A stretch of 5,124 nucleotides of DNA from Campylobacterales bacterium (GTDB lineage Bacteria > Campylobacterota > Campylobacteria > Campylobacterales > QNZT01): assembly GCA_027080605.1 (NCBI GenBank), contig JALWRO010000184.1, positions 1 through 5,124 of the forward strand, in the 5' to 3' direction. The notes under the pieces are model-generated. The model ran no database searches. It was given only the letters and a program-made list of their open reading frames with translations, and was not told the origin of the DNA. This document shows, in pieces, positions 1 through 4,825 of the stretch. The position numbers and the translations under genes are program-made. The first letter of the stretch is position 1, and every line of letters begins with the position of its first letter.

Positions 1-1
1 G

Positions 2-406
2 TATCAGAAACTAAAAAATCCAAACGAGACATTCGAACATTTTTACGATCGGGTGCTGACAAGGTATTCTTTTCCCGCAGTGGCATTTCTGATCTCTTAC
101 AATTATCAAGTCGACAAAGTCCACGGCAAACCCGAATACAAACTCCATCTGAGTAAAACTCCGAAAACAAAAGCACATGAAGCGTTTGAGATTTTCGATT
201 TCGGAGAAAAGATCTATCGCACCGTGCACGGTACAAGCCCCTACAAACTGGTCTCCGATTTTGCGCCGGAGGCTTCACAAAAAAGTGTTTTTATCGGAAA
301 TGCACTTCCCGGAAACCTACCGCGTATTGTCGATAAAATGCTTGTCAATGACAAAACACGCGCAAAAGTCTTTTCAGAACTGCTTGTAGAACTCAATATA
401 TTTTAG
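2..406 (+). CDS. 3' end of an unrecognised protein (partial, runs off left edge)
   Basis: The frame is open from position 2 to a TAG at 404-406, so at least 134 residues of the C-terminal part are present. A GTG at 53 could be read as a start, but the frame stays open to its left, there is no Shine-Dalgarno sequence before it, and the upstream codons read as normal protein (YQKLKNPNETFEHFYDR). A gene that begins outside the window is therefore more likely. The protein is mixed and soluble-looking, with no membrane segment and no cysteine, and it ends in a helix-like stretch (VFSELLVELNIF). It contains a conspicuous GEKIYRTVHGTSPYKL segment. I do not recognise the family and assign no function. 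A hairpin terminator follows 10 bases after the stop, which supports this being the real end of a transcription unit. Confidence 0.75.
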   Translation, partial: YQKLKNPNETFEHFYDRVLTRYSFPAVAFLISYNYQVDKVHGKPEYKLHLSKTPKTKAHEAFEIFDFGEKIYRTVHGTSPYKLVSDFAPEASQKSVFIGNALPGNLPRIVDKMLVNDKTRAKVFSELLVELNIF

Positions 407-416
407 AAAACTGAAA

Positions 417-456
417 TCTTCAAAGTCTCTGTGAGATCGTGGCTTTGAAGACTTTT
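417..456 (+). terminator. Hairpin terminator after the left-edge gene
   Basis: TCTTCAAAG (417-425) pairs perfectly with CTTTGAAGA (443-451), and the stem can extend inward by a U-G and a C-G pair. The right arm is followed by CTTTT. It lies 10 bases past the stop codon at 406. The stem is only moderately GC-rich and the T run is short, so termination may be partial. Confidence 0.55.
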
Positions 457-519
457 AAAGAGCTTAAATTATATTTTACTTTAAACCATAAAGTTAAAGT
501 TATATTTGCCGATATAGAG

Positions 520-543
520 AATGTTAAGCTTTTGTTTAACATT
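520..543. promoter_or_regulatory. Perfect 8-base inverted repeat, possible operator
   Basis: AATGTTAA (520-527) and TTAACATT (536-543) are exact reverse complements separated by 8 bases. The repeat ends 7 bases upstream of the best -10 box (TATCAT, 550-555) of the exported-protein gene at 582, so it covers the -35 region. A dimeric regulator bound there would block or assist RNA polymerase. A second, imperfect palindrome lies just upstream (ACTTTA 478-483 with TAAAGT 489-494). No T run follows at a terminator-like distance, so a terminator is less likely. The regulator is unknown. Confidence 0.35.
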
Positions 544-549
544 TTGTTA

Positions 550-574
550 TATCATGTAGTTTTATTATAAGGAG
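550..574 (+). promoter_or_regulatory. Probable -10 box and ribosome binding site of the 582 gene
   Basis: TATCAT at 550-555 matches five of six bases of TATAAT and is the same hexamer proposed for the rhodanese operon. A strong Shine-Dalgarno AAGGAG lies at 569-574, seven bases before the ATG at 582. No convincing -35 is visible, as is common in Campylobacterota. Confidence 0.45.
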
Positions 575-581
575 CATTTTT

Positions 582-932
582 ATGAAAAAGATTTTAACGG
601 CACTTACGGCACTCTCACTCGGTACTGTACTTTTTGCATCTGACACATATATGATCGAAACAGTCATTACCAAAAACAACAAAGTAATCGACTCTCCGTC
701 GATGATCGCACCGATCAAACAGGCAGGGGCAGTTGAAGCACAGAAGGCAAACAACAAATATGAGTTGCTGATGGAAGTAGATGACGAAAAAGACGGTGTG
801 GTTACCCTCTATACCAATCTGACACTTAACGGCAAATTTCACAAGCAAAAAGCGATCGTTCCGATCAAAGAGAAAGTAGCGATCAACCTCGACGATATCA
901 GACTTCATGTAAGGGTAATTCCCTACAACTAA
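582..932 (+). CDS. Small exported protein of unknown function
   Basis: The 116-residue protein begins with a Sec-type signal peptide: KK at residues 2-3, a hydrophobic core at about 4-18, and probable cleavage after LFA (residue 19). This leaves a mature protein of about 97 residues. The mature part has no cysteine, no second membrane segment and no lipobox, so a soluble periplasmic or secreted protein is expected. It alternates short charged turns with beta-type stretches (YELLMEVDD, GVVTLYTNLTL, HKQKAIVPI, LHVRVIPYN), which suggests a small beta-sandwich. The IDSPSMIAPIKQAG... pattern faintly recalls the short beta domains of secretin-like proteins, but this is too weak for a family call. 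The start is fixed by AAGGAG seven bases upstream. It appears monocistronic, between a terminator upstream and a folded element downstream. Confidence 0.85.
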   Translation: MKKILTALTALSLGTVLFASDTYMIETVITKNNKVIDSPSMIAPIKQAGAVEAQKANNKYELLMEVDDEKDGVVTLYTNLTLNGKFHKQKAIVPIKEKVAINLDDIRLHVRVIPYN

Positions 933-935
933 GAG

Positions 936-1014
936 GCTGTCACACACATTTCGGAAGTGGAGACTTTAGTCTCACCGAAAAGGTGCAGCTGAAGCAGCAC
1001 TTCCGAATGTCAGC
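936..1014. repeat. REP-like folded intergenic element with nested hairpins
   Basis: An outer stem of 10 exact pairs joins TTCGGAAGTG (950-959) to CACTTCCGAA (998-1007). It continues outward past one bulged T with CA/TG, then an internal loop, to GCTG/CAGC (936-939 with 1011-1014). Inside are three smaller self-complementary units: GAGAC-TTTA-GTCTC (960-973), ACC-GAAAA-GGT (974-984) and GCTG-AAG-CAGC (988-998). Drawn out, this is a cloverleaf-like structure filling the whole gap between two convergent genes. It has no T run on either side, so it is not a standard intrinsic terminator, although it could slow polymerase from both directions. The form resembles REP or small non-autonomous repeats. 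Copy number in the genome cannot be seen from one window. Confidence 0.6.
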
Positions 1015-1029
1015 GGATACGGTTATATA

Positions 1030-1740
1030 TTACGCGATATTGGTATAAACCGCCTGGACATCATCGTCCTCTTCGATTTTATCGATAATTTTCTCTACCT
1101 CTTCCATCTGCTCTTCCGTCAGCTCAACCGGTGAATTTGGAATATATTTTAACGATGCCTTCGTAGTATCGATCCCCAGATCTTCCACCGCTTTGCTGAG
1201 TGCACCGAAACTGGTAAACGGCGCATAGAGCGTCACCTGATTGCCTTCGACCTCCATATCTTCAAGACCGGCATCGATCAACTCAAGTTCGATCTCTTCA
1301 AGATCCATCTCGTCGGTTTTGGTAAATTCAATCACCGTTTTGCGGGTGAACATAAAGTCAAGAGAGCCTTTGTTGAGCGGTTCACCGCCGTTTTTGTTGA
1401 AATAGGCTTTGATATTGGCAACTGTACGTGTATTGTTGTCCGTCGCACACTCGACAATAAAAAGCGATCCGTGAGGACCTTTACCCTCATAATGTACTTC
1501 CTGAATCTGGTCGGCATCTTTACCGCTTGCCCGCTGAATCGCTTTGTCGATGTTCTCTTTGGGCATATTCTCCGCTTTGGCGTTTTGAATCGCCGCACGC
1601 AGTTTCGGGTTCATGTCAGGATCAGGACCGCCTTCCTTGGCTGCCACGGTAATCGACTTCGCCAGTCTTGGAAAAACTTTGGACATTTTGTCCCAGCGCT
1701 TCTCTTTCGCCGCCCGTCTGTACTCAAACGCTCTTCCCAT
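1030..1740 (-). CDS. yebC: YebC/TACO1 family translation factor or regulator
   Basis: The 236-residue protein is full length for the YebC family. The N-terminal region carries the family signature: a basic helical start (MGRAFEYRRAAKEKRWDKM), AAKEGGPDPDMNPKLRAAIQNAK, then MPKENIDKAIQRASGK. Next comes YEGKGPHGSLFIVECATDN, where the alpha/beta domains begin. The C-terminus ends in the conserved acidic EEDDDVQAVYTNIA. The start with MGRAFEYRR rather than MAGHSKW is the form I remember from Helicobacter-type genomes. Family members were first described as DNA-binding regulators. More recent work links YebC-type proteins and mitochondrial TACO1 to relief of ribosome stalling at proline runs, so a cytoplasmic translation role is plausible here. 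The start is supported by AAGGAAA at 1745-1751 and an extended -10 promoter 30 bases upstream. It follows the propeller gene on the same strand but has its own promoter. Confidence 0.95.
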   Translation of the reverse strand: MGRAFEYRRAAKEKRWDKMSKVFPRLAKSITVAAKEGGPDPDMNPKLRAAIQNAKAENMPKENIDKAIQRASGKDADQIQEVHYEGKGPHGSLFIVECATDNNTRTVANIKAYFNKNGGEPLNKGSLDFMFTRKTVIEFTKTDEMDLEEIELELIDAGLEDMEVEGNQVTLYAPFTSFGALSKAVEDLGIDTTKASLKYIPNSPVELTEEQMEEVEKIIDKIEEDDDVQAVYTNIA

Positions 1741-1769
1741 ATAGTTTCCTTAACTTAAATTTTTGAGGG

Positions 1770-1784
1770 ATTATAGCAAAGTGT
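1770..1784 (-). promoter_or_regulatory. Extended -10 promoter of yebC
   Basis: On the minus strand this reads ACACTTTGCTATAAT: a perfect TATAAT (1770-1775) preceded by TGC, the extended -10 form. The -35 region overlaps the stop codon of the propeller gene and has no good TTGACA match. The leader to the yebC ATG would be about 23 bases. The same 15 bases occur again at 4728-4742. Confidence 0.7.
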
Positions 1785-1793
1785 TGATAGATT

Positions 1794-2957
1794 TTACTTA
1801 ACATTCCCGTTTTTGTCGGTTTTGATCAAATAAACATCTTTACGCCCGTTACCGTAACTCTCCGTTTCACCCGCCACCAGATAGCCGTCATCTGTTTTGG
1901 CGACACTGTAGGCGACATCATCCGCCCTCCCGCCGTAATTTTTTTGCCAGAGCACTTTCCCTTTTTCATCGATTTTGAACATATATACATCGTCACGACC
2001 ATGGGTATCTGTCTCCGTTTTACCGACAATCACATAGCCGTCGTCGTCAGCCACGATATCATACGCCTCTTCATCATATCTGCCGCCGTAGGTATTCTGC
2101 CAGACCACTTTTCCCGATTTGTCGATTTTGACCACATAAGCCTCTTCGCGTTTATCACGATTGCTTTCGGTCAAACCGACAAAAATATAGCCGTTTTTCG
2201 CCTCGGTGACTGCATTGGCTTTTTCGTCGTATCCCCAGCCGTACCCTTTTTGCCAGAGTACGTTCCCTTTTTCATCGACTTTGACGACATAGGCGTCGAA
2301 ACCTTCATCATCGCGCAAACTCTCCGATTCCCCCACAAGCAGATAGCCGTCATCCGTCTTTAAAATATCATAGAGTTTGTCATCGTCTTTGCCACCGTAA
2401 CGGCGCAGTCTCGTCCGTTCTCCGTCTGCATCAATATCGACTACATAACCGTTGACTTCGGCGTCGAAAAACTCCGGTTTGTCTTCCCATCCTGCTACCC
2501 TGTAACCTTTGGAAGTCGGGACAATACCGCTGCCGTAGTAATAACTTTCGTCACTGCTGAAATAGGCGTGCTGCCATTTTGCATTACCCGATTTATCAAG
2601 CGACACTGTATACACACTCGAACGGTCACTGCCAAAACTCTCCGTCGTTCCGACGGCAATAAAGCCCTCTTTCGTCGCAATAGCCGCAGCTCCGAAATCA
2701 TCATCTTTACCGCCGATCGCTTTACTCCAGAGTTTTTTGCCATTTTTGTCTATGCGGATTACATACATATCTGTACGTCTGTCACGATCCATTTTAGTCT
2801 CGCCGACAATCAAAAATCCGTCGGAGAGCGCCAGCACAGATTTTGCGCTGTCATCCTCTTTGCTGCCGTATACTTTTTCAAAAGTGACAGGTTTGGAAGC
2901 GCCGAAAAGCGCAGTAGCCGCCACTAAACCGGAAAGAATAATGCTGAGTCGTTTCAT
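1794..2957 (-). CDS. Exported seven-repeat beta-propeller protein
   Basis: The 387-residue protein has a signal peptide (MKRLSIILSGLVAATALFG, cleavage around residues 19-20) followed entirely by seven tandem units of about 50 residues: 27-77, 78-128, 129-183, 184-235, 236-286, 287-337 and 338-387. Each unit reads roughly YGGxxDDxAYxIxxTDDGYLVVGxTES, then DxYVxKIDKNGKVLW. This is the strand pattern of a beta-propeller, and seven units would close a ring. The last unit stops at DKNGNVK without its final VLWQKxYGG strand, while the mature N-terminus (VTFEKVYGS, 24-32) supplies an equivalent strand, as expected for velcro closure. Unit 3 is the most divergent and lacks the YGG and W. The D-x-N/K-G-K turns might bind calcium, but this is unproven. 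No catalytic residues or anchor are visible, so a periplasmic or secreted binding protein is likely. The start is set by the signal peptide and AAGGCGG at 2964-2970. Confidence 0.88.
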   Translation of the reverse strand: MKRLSIILSGLVAATALFGASKPVTFEKVYGSKEDDSAKSVLALSDGFLIVGETKMDRDRRTDMYVIRIDKNGKKLWSKAIGGKDDDFGAAAIATKEGFIAVGTTESFGSDRSSVYTVSLDKSGNAKWQHAYFSSDESYYYGSGIVPTSKGYRVAGWEDKPEFFDAEVNGYVVDIDADGERTRLRRYGGKDDDKLYDILKTDDGYLLVGESESLRDDEGFDAYVVKVDEKGNVLWQKGYGWGYDEKANAVTEAKNGYIFVGLTESNRDKREEAYVVKIDKSGKVVWQNTYGGRYDEEAYDIVADDDGYVIVGKTETDTHGRDDVYMFKIDEKGKVLWQKNYGGRADDVAYSVAKTDDGYLVAGETESYGNGRKDVYLIKTDKNGNVK

Positions 2958-2989
2958 GAAATGCCGCCTTGTATTAAAGAAAGTAATAT

Positions 2990-3012
2990 ATTCTATTCGT
3001 TTCCGATAGAAT
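2990..3012 (-). promoter_or_regulatory. Hairpin with GAAA tetraloop upstream of the propeller gene
   Basis: On the minus strand ATTCTATCG, a GAAA loop and CGAATAGAAT form nine pairs with one bulged A. The loop has the GNRA form typical of structured RNA. It ends 33 bases before the ATG at 2957. If transcription starts from the distal -10 box, it lies inside the mRNA leader and could act on stability or translation. If the proximal -10 is used, it overlaps the promoter and would instead be an operator. Confidence 0.4.
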
Positions 3013-3046
3013 TATAGTATAAGTAATTATAATAGCTATTCAATTA
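3011..3046 (-). promoter_or_regulatory. AT-rich promoter region of the propeller gene, two -10 candidates
   Basis: Two perfect TATAAT hexamers lie on the minus strand at 3011-3016 and 3026-3031; neither is preceded by TGN. The distal one sits in an imperfect palindrome (TAATT at 3024-3028 with AATTA at 3042-3046, around AATAGCTATT). Using the distal box would give a leader of about 60 bases that includes the hairpin at 2990-3012. No GC-rich terminator for the 3062 gene is visible in this gap, so read-through from the rhodanese operon is possible. Confidence 0.4.
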
Positions 3047-3061
3047 AGCAAGGCTGAAATA

Positions 3062-3520
3062 TTACGAGTATTCCGGATTTTGGCAAGGCTGGCAGATAAT
3101 ATACATCAAAATATTATGTACCCCTGCGACACCCAGAAAAATCAGCGGCAAAAAGAGACTTTTGGCGTAGAGATAAAAAGTCACGGGAATCAACATCAAC
3201 TTTTCCCAGAGTCCCTCAGAATGTGCTACACTACCGTGACCGTCAGAAAATACTACGAATGTCATAAACAGATAAAGGAATGTCCATCCCAGAGCCTGGA
3301 GCTTTTTGCCCCGCTGACTCAAAAGACACACTTTGTTTGTCAAAAGATATCCCAGCCACAAAAAGAGTGCAAAAAAGAGGAAATCCCAGAAATAGCGGAA
3401 AAGATAGTTATAGATATTGCCATAACTCGCCAGCACTGCGGTCATAATGAAAAAAACCACGGTAATCGCAAAATATTGAAAAAGATTGGTACTGTTGATC
3501 GTAACACTTGACTGAGACAT
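3062..3520 (-). CDS. Four-helix membrane protein with C-terminal CxxC, rhodanese partner
   Basis: The 152-residue protein has about four hydrophobic segments: roughly residues 13-33, 40-61, 76-92 and a long one at about 108-142 that may hold one or two helices. A basic patch (QRGKK, 69-73) between segments 2 and 3 suggests a cytoplasmic loop. The loop between segments 3 and 4 has SDGHGSVAHSE (92-102), with two histidines. The C-terminus carries CQPC (143-146) immediately after the last helix, a possible redox or metal-binding pair; the only other cysteine is C65. The start is clear: AAAGGAG at 3525-3531 overlaps the stop codon of the upstream rhodanese gene, and the two genes are nine bases apart. 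They are almost certainly one mRNA and probably translationally coupled. I do not recognise the family; a membrane partner for a periplasmic sulfurtransferase is inferred from position only. Confidence 0.85.
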   Translation of the reverse strand: MSQSSVTINSTNLFQYFAITVVFFIMTAVLASYGNIYNYLFRYFWDFLFFALFLWLGYLLTNKVCLLSQRGKKLQALGWTFLYLFMTFVVFSDGHGSVAHSEGLWEKLMLIPVTFYLYAKSLFLPLIFLGVAGVHNILMYIICQPCQNPEYS

Positions 3521-3524
3521 CGTG

Positions 3525-3531
3525 CTCCTTT
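3525..3531 (-). promoter_or_regulatory. Ribosome binding site overlapping the rhodanese stop codon
   Basis: The minus strand reads AAAGGAG, four bases before the ATG at 3520, and its first bases belong to the TAA at 3530-3532. Ribosomes finishing the rhodanese gene would sit on this site, favouring coupled translation of the membrane protein. Confidence 0.7.
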
Positions 3532-4219
3532 ATTTACCCGGTCTGGTGGAAGTCATATTGGCAAGTAACCACGCCTGCATACCACCTCGAAACCATTTGA
3601 TATTTTCGACGGGGAACCCCTCCTCTTCCAACGCTTTGACAAATTCAGAGGAGAGCGAACACCATGGACCGTTGCAAAAAACGACAATCGTTTTGGGGTG
3701 TTCAAATTCATACTCCCCCTCTTCATCTTTCACACCGCCGAGATAGCGCATGGCATAGGCAAATTCATCTTTGTAAAAGGCTCTGTCACGAAAATAGTAA
3801 AACGGCATATTGACTGCACCCGGAATCGTACGATACTCATACCACGGCTCTTTGCGGGCATCGACCAGTACTTTGTTTTTGTCCTTTTGCATCTCTTTGA
3901 TAAACGAAAGCACTTCCAGAACACCGTAGGTTTCGATATCTTCATCCATCTTGATCGGCAAGATTTTTCCGGTTGTACAGATAAAAGTTTTTTTACACTC
4001 ATCCGATACAGCGGCGGCAGCATAACTCCCACCCCAGACAAGTTTTGTATTTGGAGAGAGTTTTCGGCACTTCTCAGGTCTCTCCCGTTTTACTTTTACA
4101 TGCCTGTATCCGTTTTTGTCACGCACTTTGACATCGACTCCGCGATACTCGAAACTCTGCTCGGCAAACAACGATACTGTCACAAAAACAGTCAGAAGAA
4201 GGAAGGTTATAATTTTCAT
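3530..4219 (-). CDS. Exported rhodanese-like sulfurtransferase
   Basis: The 229-residue protein begins with a Sec signal peptide (residues 1-19, ending SLFA), so it should act in the periplasm. The C-terminal half is a single rhodanese domain: KVLVDARKEPWYEYRTIPGAV (about 116-136) matches the DxR...IPGA motif, VVFCNGPWCSLS (179-190) is the active-site loop with the expected sulfur-carrying Cys182 plus a second cysteine at 187, and WFRGGMQAW (209-217) is the conserved final motif. Rhodanese domains carry sulfane sulfur as a cysteine persulfide; the donor and acceptor here are unknown. The N-terminal extension (20-105) holds three more cysteines (51, 75, 81) and a VWGGSYAAAAVSDEC stretch and may be a separate substrate or partner domain. 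The gene is first in a two-gene operon with the CxxC membrane protein. It has its own -10 box and a modest AAGAG ribosome binding site (4226-4230). In a sulfur-oxidising host a role in periplasmic sulfur transfer is plausible. Confidence 0.9.
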   Translation of the reverse strand: MKIITFLLLTVFVTVSLFAEQSFEYRGVDVKVRDKNGYRHVKVKRERPEKCRKLSPNTKLVWGGSYAAAAVSDECKKTFICTTGKILPIKMDEDIETYGVLEVLSFIKEMQKDKNKVLVDARKEPWYEYRTIPGAVNMPFYYFRDRAFYKDEFAYAMRYLGGVKDEEGEYEFEHPKTIVVFCNGPWCSLSSEFVKALEEEGFPVENIKWFRGGMQAWLLANMTSTRPGK

Positions 4220-4248
4220 AATATACTCTTTTGTTATAATAATAACTT

Positions 4249-4257
4249 ATGATAGCA
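4249..4257 (-). promoter_or_regulatory. Extended -10 promoter of the rhodanese operon
   Basis: The minus strand reads TGCTATCAT: a five-of-six -10 hexamer (4249-4254) preceded by TGC (4255-4257). Transcription would start about 24 bases before the ATG at 4219. The AT-rich gap 4220-4289 shows no GC-rich terminator for the CopD-like gene just upstream, so some read-through is possible. Confidence 0.5.
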
Positions 4258-4289
4258 CAATTATAAAAATTTCTACCTTAAACGTTTTT

Positions 4290-4706
4290 TTACAAATGCA
4301 TAAACTGCGAAAGCGCGATGATAATAATCACCAGAATGAACGGAAACCTATGGCTTTTAAACACAAAAGGATCGATTTTCAGATAAACCTGGTTAAATCC
4401 GCGAATACCGAGCCAGAGTCCCAGAAACGCTTTGATACCCAAAAGTGTCTGAAAACGGGTCAATCCCTCTTCGCCGATCTCCCCGAAAACCTGGGTAAAC
4501 ATATAGATACCGCTGAGTACAGTGACAATGAGTGCGGGCGGTACCACTTTCCGGACATGTTTCATGATCGCTTCGCGTGCTTTTTGCGCTTCGTCCGGCG
4601 TCAGGCTCTGTCCCATTTTGGACATGAAGAGGTTGTCCGTAAAGAGAAAACCGCCGTAGATGAATGCCGCATAGAGGTGAATAGTATGAATAATGGTGTA
4701 AGTGAT
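4290..4706 (-). CDS. Small CopD-like four-helix membrane protein, probable non-AUG start
   Basis: With a start at the ATC of 4704-4706 the protein has 138 residues and four hydrophobic segments at about 5-27, 56-74, 86-104 and 119-137. It opens TYTIIHTIHLYAAFIYGG, a histidine-containing first helix followed by GG, and continues to PPALIVTVLSGIYMF in helix 2. This resembles the CopD-like/DUF membrane families linked to copper or haem, but the call is tentative. The first in-frame ATG (4623-4625) would delete helix 1 and has no ribosome binding site. From the TGA near 4750 down to that ATG there is no ATG, GTG or TTG in frame. AAGGA at 4713-4717 lies six bases before ATC 4704-4706, and the -10 box at 4728-4733 puts the mRNA start near 4721. 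Either ATC (or a nearby ATT) is used, or an original ATG has been changed. The gene is divergent from purT. Confidence 0.7.
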   Translation of the reverse strand: MTYTIIHTIHLYAAFIYGGFLFTDNLFMSKMGQSLTPDEAQKAREAIMKHVRKVVPPALIVTVLSGIYMFTQVFGEIGEEGLTRFQTLLGIKAFLGLWLGIRGFNQVYLKIDPFVFKSHRFPFILVIIIIALSQFMHL

Positions 4707-4712
4707 GGGAAA

Positions 4713-4717
4713 TCCTT
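4713..4717 (-). promoter_or_regulatory. Ribosome binding site that fixes the CopD-like start
   Basis: The minus strand reads AAAAAAGGATTTCCC followed by ATC. The AAGGA core is six bases from the ATC at 4704-4706 and about 87 bases from the first in-frame ATG. It is the only good Shine-Dalgarno site in the region. Confidence 0.55.
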
Positions 4718-4727
4718 TTTTCGCGCT

Positions 4728-4742
4728 ATTATAGCAAAGTGT
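4728..4742 (-). promoter_or_regulatory. Extended -10 promoter of the CopD-like gene
   Basis: The minus strand reads ACACTTTGCTATAAT, identical over 15 bases to the yebC promoter at 1770-1784. TATAAT occupies 4728-4733, preceded by TGC. The predicted transcription start near 4721 leaves a leader of only about 15 bases. Confidence 0.65.
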
Positions 4743-4795
4743 AATAAATATTCAAGCCCTGATTTACCAACTTCTTTGGCATTTTTGTGTACTAT

Positions 4796-4819
4796 TATAA
4801 TTTAATTTTCCAATGAGGA
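4796..4819 (+). promoter_or_regulatory. -10 box and ribosome binding site of purT
   Basis: A perfect TATAAT lies at 4796-4801. GAGGA at 4815-4819 is six bases before the ATG at 4826. No close -35 match is seen at normal spacing. The shared gap 4707-4825 thus holds divergent promoters for purT and the CopD-like gene, with no further gene in it. Confidence 0.55.
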
Positions 4820-4825
4820 ATGACT

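Noticed and set aside
53..55. GTG at 53 as the start of the left-edge gene
   Set aside because: The frame is open upstream to the window edge and no Shine-Dalgarno sequence precedes the GTG, so a start outside the window is more likely.
1944..2363. Plus-strand frame with repeated hydrophobic FPFFIDFDHI-like segments
   Set aside because: The repetition is just the reverse complement of the propeller repeats, not an independent repeat protein.
3048..3091. Nine-base direct repeat GCAAGGCTG at 3048-3056 and 3083-3091, flanking a gene end
   Set aside because: Too short, with no inserted element or matching inverted termini between the copies; consistent with chance.
3698..4252. Plus-strand frame of 184 codons opposite the rhodanese gene
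   Set aside because: It is a shadow of the rhodanese coding frame, whose motifs and signal peptide are unmistakable.
4220..4289. Search for a terminator after the CopD-like gene
   Set aside because: Only an AT-rich AAACGTTT palindrome and A/T runs are present; no stable GC stem, so no terminator is called.
4116..4805. Plus-strand open frame of 229 codons across the rhodanese start, the CopD-like gene and the gap before purT
   Set aside because: It runs antisense to two well-supported minus-strand genes and their promoters, has low-complexity, basic composition with no recognisable domain, and no ribosome binding site was found for it.
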